DNA of 64,000 nucleotides from Pachyseris speciosa (taxonomy: Eukaryota > Cnidaria > Anthozoa > Scleractinia > Pachyseridae). A program made the translations under genes and the position numbers. Location: NCBI GenBank assembly GCA_016490735.1, contig JAEMWC010000165.1, positions 1,140,310 to 1,204,309 on the forward strand. Direction: 5' to 3'. Below the pieces are notes generated by a model. That model did not search any database and was not told the DNA's origin. It saw only the letters and a program-made list of their open reading frames with translations. Shown here piece after piece: positions 48,501 to 60,699 of this stretch (position 1 is its first letter; every line of letters starts with the position of its first letter).

Positions 48501-48774
48501 AGTCTTATTTCTTAAATGATAAAAATACTAAAAAAAAAAGAATATCACATGCGCAGGTTCACTTGGCAAAAAGGAGAAACACAAGATACGGCTAAATATC
48601 GATAAATGTTAAAGGTTAATGAGCCAAAAAAAGTATTCAAAATTAATATTCAATAACCTAATTTTTATCATGTATGACTTCCTACTACATAATTTTCACT
48701 AGATTACAATTCCCACGTGACTTGCTTTCTTCTCGCTGCAGAAATAAAAGACATGGATGGTCGTCAACCTAACA
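45507..48774. other. Gene-free stretch with short repeats
   Basis: Contains irregular repeats of TTTGGTCTGAAATAGGGTA (46731-46998, about five copies) and a MITE (47241-47437). Otherwise AT-rich, with only short frames lacking protein signals. Confidence 0.6.
47241..47437. mobile_element. MITE with ~50-bp inverted ends
   Basis: Left AATAGACCTTTGTAGCTTG and TGTAGACCACGTGAT pair with right ATCACGTGGTCTACA and CAAGCTAAAAAGGTCTATT. About 95 bp of unrelated sequence lies between. Confidence 0.75.
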
Positions 48775-48870
48775 CCCTAAATAACAGCTCGCCCTAGTTC
48801 CTCGAACTCTTTCGCGTCCAAACTAACAGAGAGCCGAGGTCGCGTCGTCATTGGCAATGAACCTTCAAGA
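48775..48870 (-). pseudogene. Relic of a carotenoid oxygenase last exon
   Basis: Minus-strand reading SLDAKEFEELGRAV matches VLDAKEFKELGRAV of the two larger copies at 50.3 and 62.2 kb. The upstream part is scrambled and a stop follows directly, without the TFHG iron-ligand motif. It is followed on the plus strand (48925-49280) by sequence resembling 60715-60890, so it is probably the remains of an older tandem copy. Confidence 0.65.
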
Positions 48871-49635
48871 ACAGGCTCCCCGTACGAAACTCTATTAAGC
48901 AACCCACCCCAGCCCCAAGGGTATCTCAAAATAACTTTTTGCAGTGCAAGTTACTCATTAAAGAACTTTCTTGTTTTGCGGTCCGTTTCTACTACATTTG
49001 GAAGATAAACAATTAGTGCCCCCAATTAGTATATATGTGTAATAAATTAGTTTTCCACTTGTATATGTGTACATATCCTATTTTTAATGTATCCACTTAA
49101 GATTTTATTAGTGTCCCCAATTAGTTTGTTAAAAGCTTAATACCTCGAAGTGTATATAAAGTCCTACCACTACTACTACTGCTGCTGCTACTACTACATA
49201 TCTATGGAAAGACTGTCTGAATCAACCAAGTGGTTGGTGATAGAAGGAGCACGAAGAAACTAACCTTTTCCATTTCAAAGGCCAGTCAAGCTCCATTAAA
49301 GCTCAAACTGTAAAGAAAAGAGTGGACTCTTCAGGAGGGGACAGGGGACAATCTAATTGCCATCAAAGCAAAAGACATTTGAACAAGCGTACACGTTGGA
49401 AGCGTAGCGTATGTTGGAAGAATATCCCTAATATTAATAGTAACTGGATCAAAACATTACTCTTGCTTTCAATAATGCAAATTCGAAATATTCGCGCAGA
49501 TACCTTATATGACTTTACCTGGTACACAATATAGCATAACAAATTTTTATTATTAGTAGAAATGTTTGTAAATAGTGCAAAAAACAATAAACTGAAACTG
49601 AAACTGAACTGAACTAGGATTAGTAGGATTTTTTA

Positions 49636-49644
49636 CTTTTGTAT

Positions 49645-49675
<31 letters not shown>

Positions 49676-49690
49676 TTTTTTATTTATTGT
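49636..49690. repeat. (TTTA)n microsatellite
   Basis: About ten TTTA units; a (GTT)n run lies nearby at 49760-49781. Confidence 0.9.
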
Positions 49691-50277
49691 TTCTATTGGG
49701 TGGGGCCATTATGTAAACTACCGGGTTACCAGTTTAATAATGTATTTTCACCTTCGGTAAGTTGTTGTTGTTGTTGTTGTTGAAATGATTTCAGCACAAC
49801 CTGAATATAAATAAATCCAAAATCCAACATCCTCAGGACATTGTAAAGCGCAGAGGCGCTGACTCCTCAGGACGCTTGTAAAGCGCATTTGATCATATAC
49901 ACATGGAAAATGCGCTATATAAGTTCTAAATATTATCAAATTATTATTAGCTAGATGGCCATGTTGGACACATACAATTACCAATGCACACTAATAGTTA
50001 CACGAGTCCACGCCAAAAGATGTCTGATAAAAAAGCATTGATCAAGCCTGGAAATAGGTTGCTCTCATTTCATGCAATGCGATCAAGAAACGTTAAGCCA
50101 TGGCTTTAGAAACCAATAACTTGACTGACATAGCTAAACTCAGCTCTCTAAATCCTTAACTACTACAGTAAAATAATAAAACTAGCCATACATTTAAAAG
50201 TATGACTTCATGACAATATGCAGTTATTTATTGCTGTAGAGGCTACACGAGCTGTGACATGACTTAACATTTCACCG

Positions 50278-53200
50278 CTACTGAAATATTCCGTGGAAAG
50301 TAACTGGTGTGGAACCCTGAACCACAGCTCGTCCCAGCTCCTTGAACTCTTTTGCGTCCAGAACTAACAGTGAGCTGGTCTGGTCGCTAATGACACATGA
50401 CAGGACGACACCGTCATCCTCTGCCTTCCCATGAGGCGCTTTTACAAACACGGGCTCTGAGGATACCCACCCGACTCCTTCCATTCGACAAACTGCTTGG
50501 TTTCTACATTCAGCTTGACGAGTTTTTCAGCAAACAATTGACCATCAGAGGCTATACCATACACAAACCTGCAAGAGTAAACGCGAAAGATTCGTGCCTT
50601 TTTACGGTGTATTTTTCTAATGTATCGTTAGTCGAGCTTGTACTGAACTTAAGCGCAGAGAGCGCAAAGTTGAGCAGCTTATTAATCTCTAGCTACTTCT
50701 TTTGCCTTGCTGCCTTCTTGCGCCCTTAAATTTCCCGAGTAGATAGCGTGAAATGACGCTAATCGCATGATCACATGAGCCACATGGAAAAAATTCTCGA
50801 ACGCTTGGGCAACCAACCACAACATTTCGTAATTCAACTACAGTATACATAAACCATTTATTACTGACAGAACACCCCTCACCTGTACGGTTTGCCGTTG
50901 TACTCCTCGTAATTGATTCTCGGTAACTCCATTATCTCGTACAGCACAATGTAGTCCCGTCCATCCCAACCCTTGTGCAAAGGCTTCTCCCCGTCCCCAC
51001 CTCCCAGTTCTTCCATAGGTAGCACGTAACGACGTACATTCGCGGCATCGATCTTATTCGTGGCCTGGTTGCAAAGCGGAGCGCAAGTTCTGCAGGTACA
51101 ACTGCTTCACAATGGTGTTGTCACGGTAACAACTGGCGTCGAGGTAAATGTTTCCGTCTTTCTCATAGGCATTGATGTGGTGGAACACGAAGAAAGGATC
51201 CGCCGTGAAGACGCCAAGGCGGTTACCGTCTTTTCTGTCGACCACGTGGAATCTAGTTTGCTGGTTTGGATTCCAATAAAGCCACTCCTCAAAACTGGTG
51301 GCCAAGAATCTATGGCTGAGCGCTTGCCATACATTTAGCAAAAGAGGCGCTTCGGTTATAATTATATAATTATCGGTGATGCAGAAGCTGTGGAAGTACG
51401 CGGTGGCACTCGTGGGTGAGATGGTGCAAAGGACGTTACCTCCCTCCAGAGGGGTCTCGCCTGTGTTCCCCGAGGAGGGTGGTATTTGGATGATTCTGTA
51501 CTTAGAGTTACGGCCATAGGTTACGGCGATGTTGATGACCGAACCGTCTGGGGTGTGGTGTGGTGGGCTGTAGCGCTATTTATTGTAACGCCACCTAAGG
51601 ACGAAACAATGAATTTTAATTTCATGAACTTGTTGGTATTGCAAAAGTTACTTTGGATTGCGCTCGTTTTCGAAGGGTTGGCACTGGGTTTAGATTTCCC
51701 CTCTTGGAAATCTCGTTAAAGAGCCTTTATTCAGCGATAGTTTTGAAATGTCAAGAGTGAGCTCTCTTAAAGAACATTGGGTGGTAAGGTAGGTTTGAAT
51801 GCAGGACAGACCTAGAAAGCTGGTGAAAATCTCCCTCCTTTCCTAACAGATTTGCGTATAGTTAGACCTTGCTCTTCAGCTGAGCCACCTGGTTTCCATG
51901 GATTATACCTAACAAGGCTCTATTACCCCCAGTCTTAGTTCATTCCATGAAAGACACGCTCTCGTTGAATTTAATAGTAATAATAATAATCACTTTATTT
52001 AAGTCTCAAATGTATTTAGCTGAAGACAGATGCTCTACTAATTGGGGAGACTAAATCAAATCAACTCTAAATAAATCAAATGAAATCAAATGTTGGTTTT
52101 TGGGGAGAGGGGAAAACCGAAGTACCCGGAAAAAAAACCTCTCGGAGCAGAGTAGAGAACCAACAAACTCAGCCCACTTATGACGCCGAGTCCGGGAATC
52201 GAACCCGGGACACATTGGTGGAAGGCGAGCGCTCTCACCACTACGCCAAATTAGACCACTGAGGAGAATCGGACGGTAAAAAATGCTCAACTCTGACTTT
52301 TAAACTATGTGATGAATCTTAGCTGTGATGTGATGAATCATTTGTGCTGGCAAATTACAAGTTGGTGGATTGGGATAGAGGAAGGGGGGAGGGGAGCCTT
52401 GGAGAATAGGAACGAAAAGGTACGGGAGGGGAGGGAGTGGAGGACAAAAAGCGGGAGTTCTAAATGGGGGAAATCGGAAGAGAAATAATTTATCAGGGGG
52501 GGGGGGATTAATGTGAAAAACATGTGTGTGAGCCCGTCTTACGAGGTTTAGGTAACTCATAAGCACGGTTAACATGGTTACCTGGGAATTCTTTCGTGAA
52601 ATCCACTCTCTTCAAGGTCTCCAGTGTTTTGGGATCGATCTCTAATATATAGCTACTTTCGGTGGTTGAGTACATCTTGTCTTTCATCATAAACACGTTA
52701 ACAAGCGTATTATCCAAGGGTAGTTCCTCTGCCAAAAAACGCGAAAAAAGTCGTTGGAAGATATTCTGGCACGGGTCTGGGGGAACGAATGTGCCGAATT
52801 CTTCGTGGATTGCACTTCCGTGTTTCAAGGAGTCAGCATAACTTTGGCTCCGCACGAACCTGTTACTGTAGGTCACCTTGCTGTCCTGTATATGGAAGCG
52901 ATGCAAAAGCCCTTGGCCATCAAACAAGTGGTTAAGCGAAATGTCTCCACATTCAAATTTGCCTGGTCCGATCCTTGTCAAGGTTCCAGTTAGCCACGAA
53001 GGGATGTTGCCTCTCATCTCAGCTCTGATTGGTTCAGGCCGTTCGTTAACTGTCTGGAACAAGCAGGAATCGCCGCTTCCTGTGCTGCAGTCATGACTGT
53101 ATAAGGGCGAGACGAAAATTAGACGTAAACACATCGACGTGATAAATGATAAGTCAACTCGAAGAAAAAGAGTCCGGTTTTCAAAGAAATCCAAAGCCAA
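50278..53200 (-). pseudogene. Carotenoid oxygenase (BCO/RPE65 family), frameshifted copy 1
   Basis: The family uses Fe(II) held by four histidines to cleave carotenoids or isomerise retinyl esters. Exons on the minus strand: 53200(or about 53095)-52582, 51594-50883 and 50568-50278. They carry GNIPSWLTGTLTRIGPGKFE, HLFDGQGLLHRF, DPCQNIFQRLFSRF, TLETLKRVDF, then NSATAH, YFHSFCITDNYII, ADPFFVFHHINAYE, AEDDGVVLS and PVTFHGIFQ, stop. All four iron-ligand His positions (TAH, FHSF, FHHIN, TFHG) remain. Splice sites are consensus. Compared with copy 2 the frame is broken three times by single bases: a loss near 51560 after NSATAH, an extra G near 51060, and a loss near 50467. These could be true lesions or base errors; otherwise the protein would be nearly full length. 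The true first exon may lie further upstream. Confidence 0.85.
52034..52262 (-). repeat. tRNA-derived SINE in a carotenoid oxygenase intron
   Basis: The minus-strand head (about 52262-52185) has A-box GGCGTAGTGGTGAGAGC and B-box GGGTTCGATTCCC, followed by about 150 bp of body ending in ATCAAAT-rich sequence. It sits in the intron between the first two oxygenase exons. Confidence 0.8.
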
Positions 53201-53557
53201 AGCAATGAACCTAACCAGTCACAACGTAATAAAATAACAAGAACTCACTCCAATCAGTTTTATCACCTAAACGTCTTGTACATGATTAATGAAAATGGAA
53301 GCCATGTATCGGCACTGGACAGAATGAGATGGACATGACGGGACGAGAAAATCAACAAATTGTTCAACACTTATGCCGTTTATGATATTTCTATGTTCAA
53401 ACTGGTATCATGAAACAAGTTTATTTAGCTGTTTATTTCGTATTTGGGTGATATTGTCGTCACGATGTCACGTCAAGAGTTCAACACCAAGCTGTCACGT
53501 ACCACGTATTACCATATTTCAAAATGCCTAAGTTTACCTAAACGTCTACGAAAGACT

Positions 53558-54212
53558 CATCCTCGGAGACCCAGGGGCAGATAGTCGGGACGGGAGAAAG
53601 ATTCGGGACGAGCTTAAGTTTACAAGACAGTCGGGAGAGCCCCTGGGAACATTTCTTTATCGGACTCGTTCCAGAAGCTACTGAAATCCAGCTTTGTGAT
53701 TGGGCGGAAATTTTTGGCAAGGAATTTTTTTCTGCCAATCGGCGATCAGCTATATATCGCACTCCTTTCGTGACTCCTTACACCAACAAGTAAGCGGTCA
53801 ATCTGCTGTCGACCATATTTTTAGTGGTTCCACTTGTCTCGTTCGTTCGACAGAATTGTCCTACGAGGAACATTTTGGTGGCAGGGGACCCACAAAACCA
53901 GAAATCCACAAATTAAAATTGAACTCAAACAACAATCACTTGTAAGGAACTAGAAAAATCAAGATGAAGACCGACCGCAGGCATCGTAAACTTCACGCGA
54001 AGAACAGCATGCAACTCGGTCTCTTTCTCTGGTTAGGATCATTGTTGTTTGTTTGAGCTTTTTTCTCTGGTTTATGGGCGATGAAATTTCTGTTGCACGG
54101 GCCAGACAAGTTTGCCGATCGCGCGAGAAGCACGTAGCTCGGCGGTTTAATATTTTGCTCACGAAATCGAACCTTGCAATTTCGAGAGACCACGAAAAGG
54201 CCTTAGAGAAAG
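53558..54212 (+). repeat. Unclassified element, copy 1 of an inverted pair
   Basis: Begins CATCCTCGGAGACCCAGGGG and aligns over its length with the reverse complement of 56470-57383. Shared blocks include TCTTTATCGGACTCGTTCC, GGCGATCAGCTTATAT-like sequence, CTAGAAAAATCAAGATGAAG and ATTTCGAGAGA. No intact ORF. Confidence 0.7.
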
Positions 54213-56252
54213 TGTACAGTTCCACTATGATCTATTGCAATGTTTTGGTTTTCATATTTTTGACTGGTATCTGTTGGCCAATATACTTTTCTTCCCAAGG
54301 TGTGCATAAAAATATGCAGATTGCCTTGCAGTTGTGATAATTGCTAATTGTGTTGTACTGTACATGCAAGACGCTGTACATGATAATTTTGCAGAAGCTT
54401 TCCATGAACTCTTTTACCACAGTGGTGCTGAGCTCAGTTAAAAAGTTAATTTAAGTTGTAAAAACATGTTTTAGAGTGGGCTTTTGCAAAACTTTGTTGG
54501 AAACATCTACATCATGCTGACTGTGCTGCAACTTTTAGGTTGCAAAGTTTCAGATAAAGTTGTTTACAAGTTGATGGAGGATGTTTAGTGTCTTGTATGC
54601 ACTCTTGTCTTTATAAACGCTCAAGTGTATCCATAATATAACAATTATTAAATTCCATTTTTGCATGATACAGTTGTAGTTGCTGTGACTGCTAAGCCTA
54701 TGGTACACCAGGAAAGGACTTGATTTCTCCTTGAGACCACACCAATTTTGGAATGGGTTCTACCTGTTACCACCCTTTTCCTTGACAATTTTTAAAACAT
54801 GAGAGAATGCTTTCAGTTAATTAAGGAACTATGTTTTCAGTTCCTCACATAGTGGATGTAAATCTTTGTGCCGAAAGACCCTCGATAACCACCTATTGAC
54901 AAATCATTCTCAACTATACAGTTCACTGAGTCAGACAGTTAGGCTGATACAATGGTAATTGGCTAAGTATAGTGAAATTATTTTAAGGTAGGTTTCAAAC
55001 ACAACACACAAACCATACCCATCACCTGAATACAATTACAAAATATGTTAACATGGTCACTCAAACAAGAAAATTTAGTAGCTTCTCAGTAAGATATCCC
55101 CTTTTAGATAAAGTAGAAACAAAACAAGTAACAATAAAATAAACTAGAAGGGATTGTTATTTCATTTATTTTTTGTTTGTTCAGAAGTTTTCTTGATAGT
55201 GAGATGTACCCCTAACTTTAAATTCAAGTTTCCAATGTCATCTGTTTGGATATTGTAGTGATTATTTGTCACAAGCCTTATGGTCTCAAGTTGTAATAAG
55301 GTTTTAGAGTAGCTGACTGGAATATAACAGGTGGCTTTTTTTATGAGAACTTAAACAGCCTTCAAAAAACGTTGGAAACTTTTCATTGAAAAGCAGGTGG
55401 CTCAAATTTAAAGAAGCCACTTTTTAGCCAGCTGCCAGCACTTCAGGAGAAGCTTACCTTGTACTTAATGAAATTTCCAATGAGTATACCCAAGATGAAA
55501 TTACACCCTCAGTTTCAGAGGGGGGTACAAAAACAGTTAAAATTATTCTTAAAATTTAATTGTCCATCTGTTATCTGTTGGTCTTTCATTTTGCTTTTCT
55601 ATAGCGGCCCAAAAGGGTCAATCAAAAATCAATTTACCAAAACAAAAATCAGTTTCCCAAAACATGAAACAGTTTCTAAAAACACAAAACAATTTCCCAA
55701 AACATAAGTCAATTTACCATCATCATTCACTGAAACACTGTAATAGGCTAATCATAGTAAGTGCACTGTACAAGATGTTCAGAAATACCATATCACACTG
55801 CCTAATTCTTAGGAGCTATGAAAGCCCTGTAATGCTACAAAAGGTATCAGGTCAATACTGTACCCCAATTACCATGCAAAACATCTGCCACAAATCTGCT
55901 AAGGTCTCAAAAATTATGCTAACTCTACCAATAGTAAGGAAAACATTAAGTGTCTATATGCTCATAAGAGTGATGATTTTTGTAAAAATCTGTTTTCATC
56001 TTAACATAATGCATGCCATTTTCCATTCCTTTCCCTCCAAAACACTGGAGTAGTTCCTATTCAAGTCTTACTCTATAGCCAAGGTAATCACCTGTTTCAA
56101 AAGCATAATCTGAACTCACATCAATGTCAAAATGGCATCTGTATGCAAGAGAATGTCAGAGTATTGGGAAACTGATTTTAATTTGATAAATTGGTTTGTG
56201 ATTTCGGCCTCCATACTTTTCCACACAAAAGCAGCCTTCAAGCCCAATGACC

Positions 56253-56396
56253 TTACATACATACATTACTTTATTTACCCTCGGATTTTTGAGTAGCTTG
56301 TGCAACTAATATCTCCGAGCATTTAACCATCAGATGAGAAATAGACCACCACACCGGGAACTACGTCCCCTACTCTTTTCCACTTAACCTGGTCTT
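56253..56396. repeat. SINE core fragment related to the minisatellite unit
   Basis: Starts with an ACAT/TTTATT tail-like stretch and contains ACACCGGGAACTACGTCCCC followed by TACTCTTTT. This is clearly the same sequence as CAGCACCGGGAACTATGTCC..TTACTCTTTT in the 69-bp minisatellite of seipin intron 4. The tRNA head is missing. Confidence 0.7.
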
Positions 56397-56469
56397 TCAT
56401 GATTGTCATAATATAAGTGGATGGAGAGACAACCACGACTACGCGTAAATTATTTTAAACTGGATTTTC

Positions 56470-57383
56470 TCAGGCCTTTCAAGTCTCTCTCGAAATTGAG
56501 CTGGACTGAGCTGAGACGCGACTTCGAGTCGATTGTAAGCAGTGGATGGTTCGATTTCGTGAGCAAAACAAAATTCAACGGCTACTTTTCACTCGCCCGA
56601 TCGGTAAACTTGCCTGGCCTGTGCAACATAAATTCCATCCCCCCGAAAAGTTTCAGGGGCCGGGCTACTGCCTGTGAGTACACCAGAGAAAAACAAAAGC
56701 TCATACCAAACAACAACAATTGAAGGGCTGAGAGCATAAACTGCCTATGTGTAATTTTAGGTCGTTTTTCGATTTCGCTTGGAAGTGAAACAAAAATCAA
56801 GTGAATAAAAATACCGGACAATGTTTTTCAATAGAATTGCTTGCAAGTCACATGCAAAAATTTGTTTCATTGCTGAGGAAAATCGAAAAATGACCTAAAA
56901 TTACACATATAGGCAGTTTATGCTCTCAGCCCTTCAATTGTGGACGAGTTGTCAACAATTCTTCGCGTGAAGTTTACGATACCTGCGATCGGTCTTCATC
57001 TTGATTTTTCTAGTTCCTTACAAGTGATTTTTGCTTGAGTAGAAGTTGAATTTGTCGATATCTGTGTTTTGTGGGCCCCTTTCCACCATAACTTTCCTCG
57101 AAGTGTCGATACAGCGATCGAAATATGGCTGACAGCAAATTGGACGTTTGACCATCGGTATAAGAAGTCACGAAAGGAGTGCGATATATAAGCTGATCGC
57201 CGATTGGGCAGAAAAAAATTCCTTGCCAGAAATTTTCCGCCCAATCAGGAAACTGTATTTCAATGGCTTCTGGAACGAGTCCGATAAAGAAATGTTCCCA
57301 GGGGCTCTCCTGTCCGTCTTGTAATTTTCGCTCGTCCTGAATTTTCGTCCCAACCCGACTGTCTGCCCCTGGGTCTCCGAGGA
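56470..57383 (-). repeat. Unclassified element, copy 2 of an inverted pair
   Basis: Reverse-complement relative of 53558-54212. It ends CTGGGTCTCCGAGGATG and is interrupted by a 224-bp MITE at 56717-56940. The longer length is explained by that insertion. Confidence 0.7.
56717..56940. mobile_element. MITE inserted in copy 2
   Basis: Inverted ends of about 55 bp: CAATTGAAGGGCTGAGAGC and its inverse GCTCTCAGCCCTTCAATTG. The interior shares CGTTTTTCGATTT and GACAATGTTTTTCAAT with the 8007-9114 element, so both belong to one family. Confidence 0.85.
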
Positions 57384-58360
57384 TGCGAAAGACTTGACTT
57401 TAGTTCTTTGCCGAGCATCGAATGGTTTTGAATTTTCGTACCTGGTTGTCCCCCACCAGCTTTAAAATATTTATGTAAATGTAGCAAAGAAAGAAACGAA
57501 ACATTAGATTGTTGTAGGAAAATCACCATTGATAACTGCTTTTTGGCATCGCAGAATTGTAGTTCTTTCCTTCGAGGATGCCTAACATGACCAAGCAAAT
57601 ATCGACTTCTAGCTCAGCTCTATGCCTTCGAAAAGGATTTTCCCTTCAGCAAGCATCGATCATCTACTTCATCGCACTCTCTTTTTATTTATTTAATTAA
57701 GTTTACCTCCTAAGTCCGTTTTCGTCTTTCTCGCGAATTCGTCTGCCGTGGTGCATGTTAAGCCATACTGAGAAGCGATTAGTCTACACTGATAATCAAA
57801 TAACTCAGTTCAAATATTCTGTGGACCTTTATCGCAAAGGTTTTTGGGCTCAGTCTTCAAGTTCGCAACGTGATAAATAAGCTTCCGTGTCATATCAGAA
57901 GCAAAACTGATGAATAGACGGTGAAATACACTTCATGAAGACAATAACGGTATGAGGAAAAAATAAATTTTGACAGTTGTACCAATCTTTATATTCATGG
58001 TGTTCCTCTTACCTCGTTTTGTGCCCAATTCACACTGTGAACATCACAGAACATCGACAGAAAGTGTGTTTCGTATTTGCGTGACCCATGTTGTCGTGGC
58101 GAGTGTGACACCATTCTCGTCCCCAGGCTTCGCACCGTCAAAACGAAGACCCAGTCATCACCATCGATTGTGACTCCAGAAAATAACCATACTAAATAAG
58201 AAAATCATGACCATAGATGAATTTGCAAACGTACTTTCAGATGCCCTTTATTTGTCCATCCGAGATTTGTTTGTCTAAATCGGGAGTGCAACCGTGGCAT
58301 GTAGCACGTCGAAGTTCAAAGGTTACTATTTTGCCTCTGCTGCTCAACGGGGCACACAAA

Positions 58361-58803
58361 GTAGGGAGTTTAAGAAATGAGGACGCGACGGCAACGAAAA
58401 CGTCATTTCAAAATATACCTTCTCTTTATTAGAGCACTTTCGCAATTATTCCAATTTGTTCATCTTGTAAAATGTCGGCGAACTATCCAGGAACTAAATT
58501 TCTATGAGCGGCGTTAAAGTAAAGAAAAAGAAAGAAAAATTTGCCATCATGGTTCACGTTCTCAACAACAACGTGAAATGATCAAATTTAAGGTTTTGGC
58601 GAGAACGTGAGCACATGATGCAAATTTTTCTTTTTTTTCTTTACTTCAACGCCGGTCATGGAAATTTAGTTCCTGAATAGTTCGCCGACATTTTACAAGT
58701 TGAACACACTAGAATAATAGCGAAAGTGCTACAATAACGAAAGGATATAGTTTGAAATGACGTTTTCGTTGCCGTCGCGTCCTAGTTTCTTAAACTCCCT
58801 ACT
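58361..58803. mobile_element. 443-bp near-perfect foldback element
   Basis: Arms of about 200 bp run from GTAGGGAGTTTAAGAAA to its inverse, meeting near 58580. Inner blocks (GGCAACGAAAACGTCATTT, CTTTACTTCAACGCCG) match the 22109-22714 MITE. No coding capacity. Confidence 0.85.
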
Positions 58804-59261
58804 TGATGATATAAGGGCGCGTTGGCCAGCCAAGCCACCATGCCATTTTTTTAGCTTAATATATACTCAAAAAAGTCGATTACAATTAAGGAAAACTAAG
58901 TGCGCTAAAGCCGGACACGAAAACCCCTAAAAACCAGCGGGTGGAAAAAACGGGGAACGTGCATCCCCGACCGATGCAGTGGTGCCACCCTCGTGGTTTC
59001 AGGGTACCCTATATAAAACATGGTATGCACACTGATAAGTCAGTCACTCTAGAAAGGATATGGCTACATACAAAAGTAAAAGATGGATTCCACAAGACAA
59101 TATTCAAAAAATTTAAACGGAAACGAACCTTAGAACTAAACGCGGCAAAGGCTGGCTGTAGAATGATGAATGTTCAGGATGAACAAAAATAAAGGAATTG
59201 TTCACCTTAGTAGATGCGTGACACTTAAATCGATACAAAATTAAAAAAAAATATATTAAAT

Positions 59262-60590
59262 TGAGAAAAAAGTGTCAAAGTGACATCTTGTGAAAAAACA
59301 CAAACGTTTCGGGCATAGCCCTTCTTCAGTGTGAAAACCGTTAAATGTTTGCGCGACTGTAAAATTGAAAGAAACGTTACTAAGAGCTAAGCGCGCGGAA
59401 AAAAGGACGCGCGCGCGCCATTTATAAGAAATGAAAAACATTATTTAGGCCGTCTGGTTGCATAGTGCCGAGCCTAAAAATGAGTTCCATTTCTAATTGT
59501 TTCCGTCTGGCATTGACTCTAGCACATTTCCGCAAACCTTTAACAAGGATGTCAGATAGACTGTGGCCGGGAGAGTTAAAGTGCTCTGCGACCGGGAAAC
59601 CTACTGTTCTTTTGGACGCTTCGTAGATGTTCGCCGAAACGTTCGCGTAGAGTGCGACCGGTCTCCCCGATATATAGCTGGGGACATCGACGGCACGAGA
59701 TGCAGTACACAACGTAACGGTCTCCGATTTACAGGTACAGTATTCACGGATGTGGTCGTATTCTTGGGTCCACGTACATGGATATCGGACGTTGTGTACA
59801 AGCAAGTGCGACAGCGGGGATGTCGACATGCGAAAGTTCCTGGGACCTCTGTCTGGAACCTGTCAGAGGTGTGTACCAGGATATCTCTCAGGCTGCGATC
59901 ACGTCGACGTGCAACTACAGGTGGAGCTGGAAAGATTGCTGCAGTAGCAGGGTCACTCATCAGGATGTTAAAGTTGCTGAGCAGAATGTGCTTAATACGC
60001 GAACTAAAGGGGTGGTAGGTCAGCACCAGAGGAATCCTTTCTTCGTTGTTACGGACACGTTTAAAAAGTGCCTCTTGGCGGGTAACGGAGGACACCTTTT
60101 CCCGAGTATTACGCAATAAATCCGAGGGATAGCCACGGCTTTCGAAAAAGATGGTCATTTCTTGGCATTTCTGTAGGAAATCATTATCCTCGGAGCAGAG
60201 ACGGCGGAGGCGCAAAAAATGGGAGCAAGGAATACCATTTTTGCAGTGCAGAGGATGAGAGGAGGTGTAGTGTAGGTAGGTGTGGGTGTCAGTGTCTTTG
60301 TAGTGAACGGAAGTACTGATTCTACTATCCGAGATGCTTAAATTGATGTCAAGGAAAGGTAGCTGAGTTTGAGAAATGGTGTGAGTAAACTGCAAAGCGG
60401 GATGGAAGGTGGATACATGGGTTATAAAGTCCTCAAGTTCTTCTCGACGACACGAGGCTGCTCCTACGATGTCATCAATGTACCGCTTGTAGAGTTGTGG
60501 AATGTACCCTGTATAGGTGGACAAAATGTGTTCTTCAATGTAGCCTACATAGAGACAAGCGTAGTTAGGGCTGTAGAATGTCTCACCCTA
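59262..60590 (-). pseudogene. Penelope-like element, 5'-truncated and frameshifted
   Basis: On the minus strand the reverse transcriptase resumes mid-domain with YACLYVGYIEEH, YKRYIDDIVG (the catalytic DD motif is present as DD in YIDDI), LPFLDINLSI and RGYPSDLL. A GIY-YIG nuclease domain follows, split over three frames: CTCKSETV, then YCISCRRCPQLYIGETGRTL, then VAEHFNSPGHSLSDILVKGL. At least two frameshifts separate these blocks. The ORF ends near 59422, followed by the 3' tail with AAGAAGGGCTATGCCCGAAA. The 5' half of the RT is missing. In life such elements copy themselves by target-primed reverse transcription; this copy cannot encode the protein. Confidence 0.85.
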
Positions 60591-60699
60591 CTAACGACCG
60601 CAAATACAAACTACAATCCCATAACTCTCACCTCGCCTAGCACCCGTCTCCAGCTCTCTGATACGTGTCAGCAAAATAGCAATTTATGCTAATTTAGGA

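Larger units (their letters stand above)
53201..59240. other. Region between carotenoid oxygenase copies, repeat-rich
   Basis: Holds an inverted pair of 0.65-0.9 kb elements (53558-54212 and 56470-57383), a MITE inside the second, a SINE-core fragment (56253-56396) and a foldback (58361-58803). Open frames at 54053, 56421, 57970 and 58941 are short, mostly within repeats, and unrecognised. I see no gene in 54340-56250. Confidence 0.6.

Noticed and set aside
52185..52262. Functional tRNA gene
   Set aside because: Same reason: a SINE head with body and tail, located in an intron.
58941..59192. 83-codon basic frame
   Set aside because: Unrecognised, adjacent to the PLE end and probably repeat-derived; no support as a gene.
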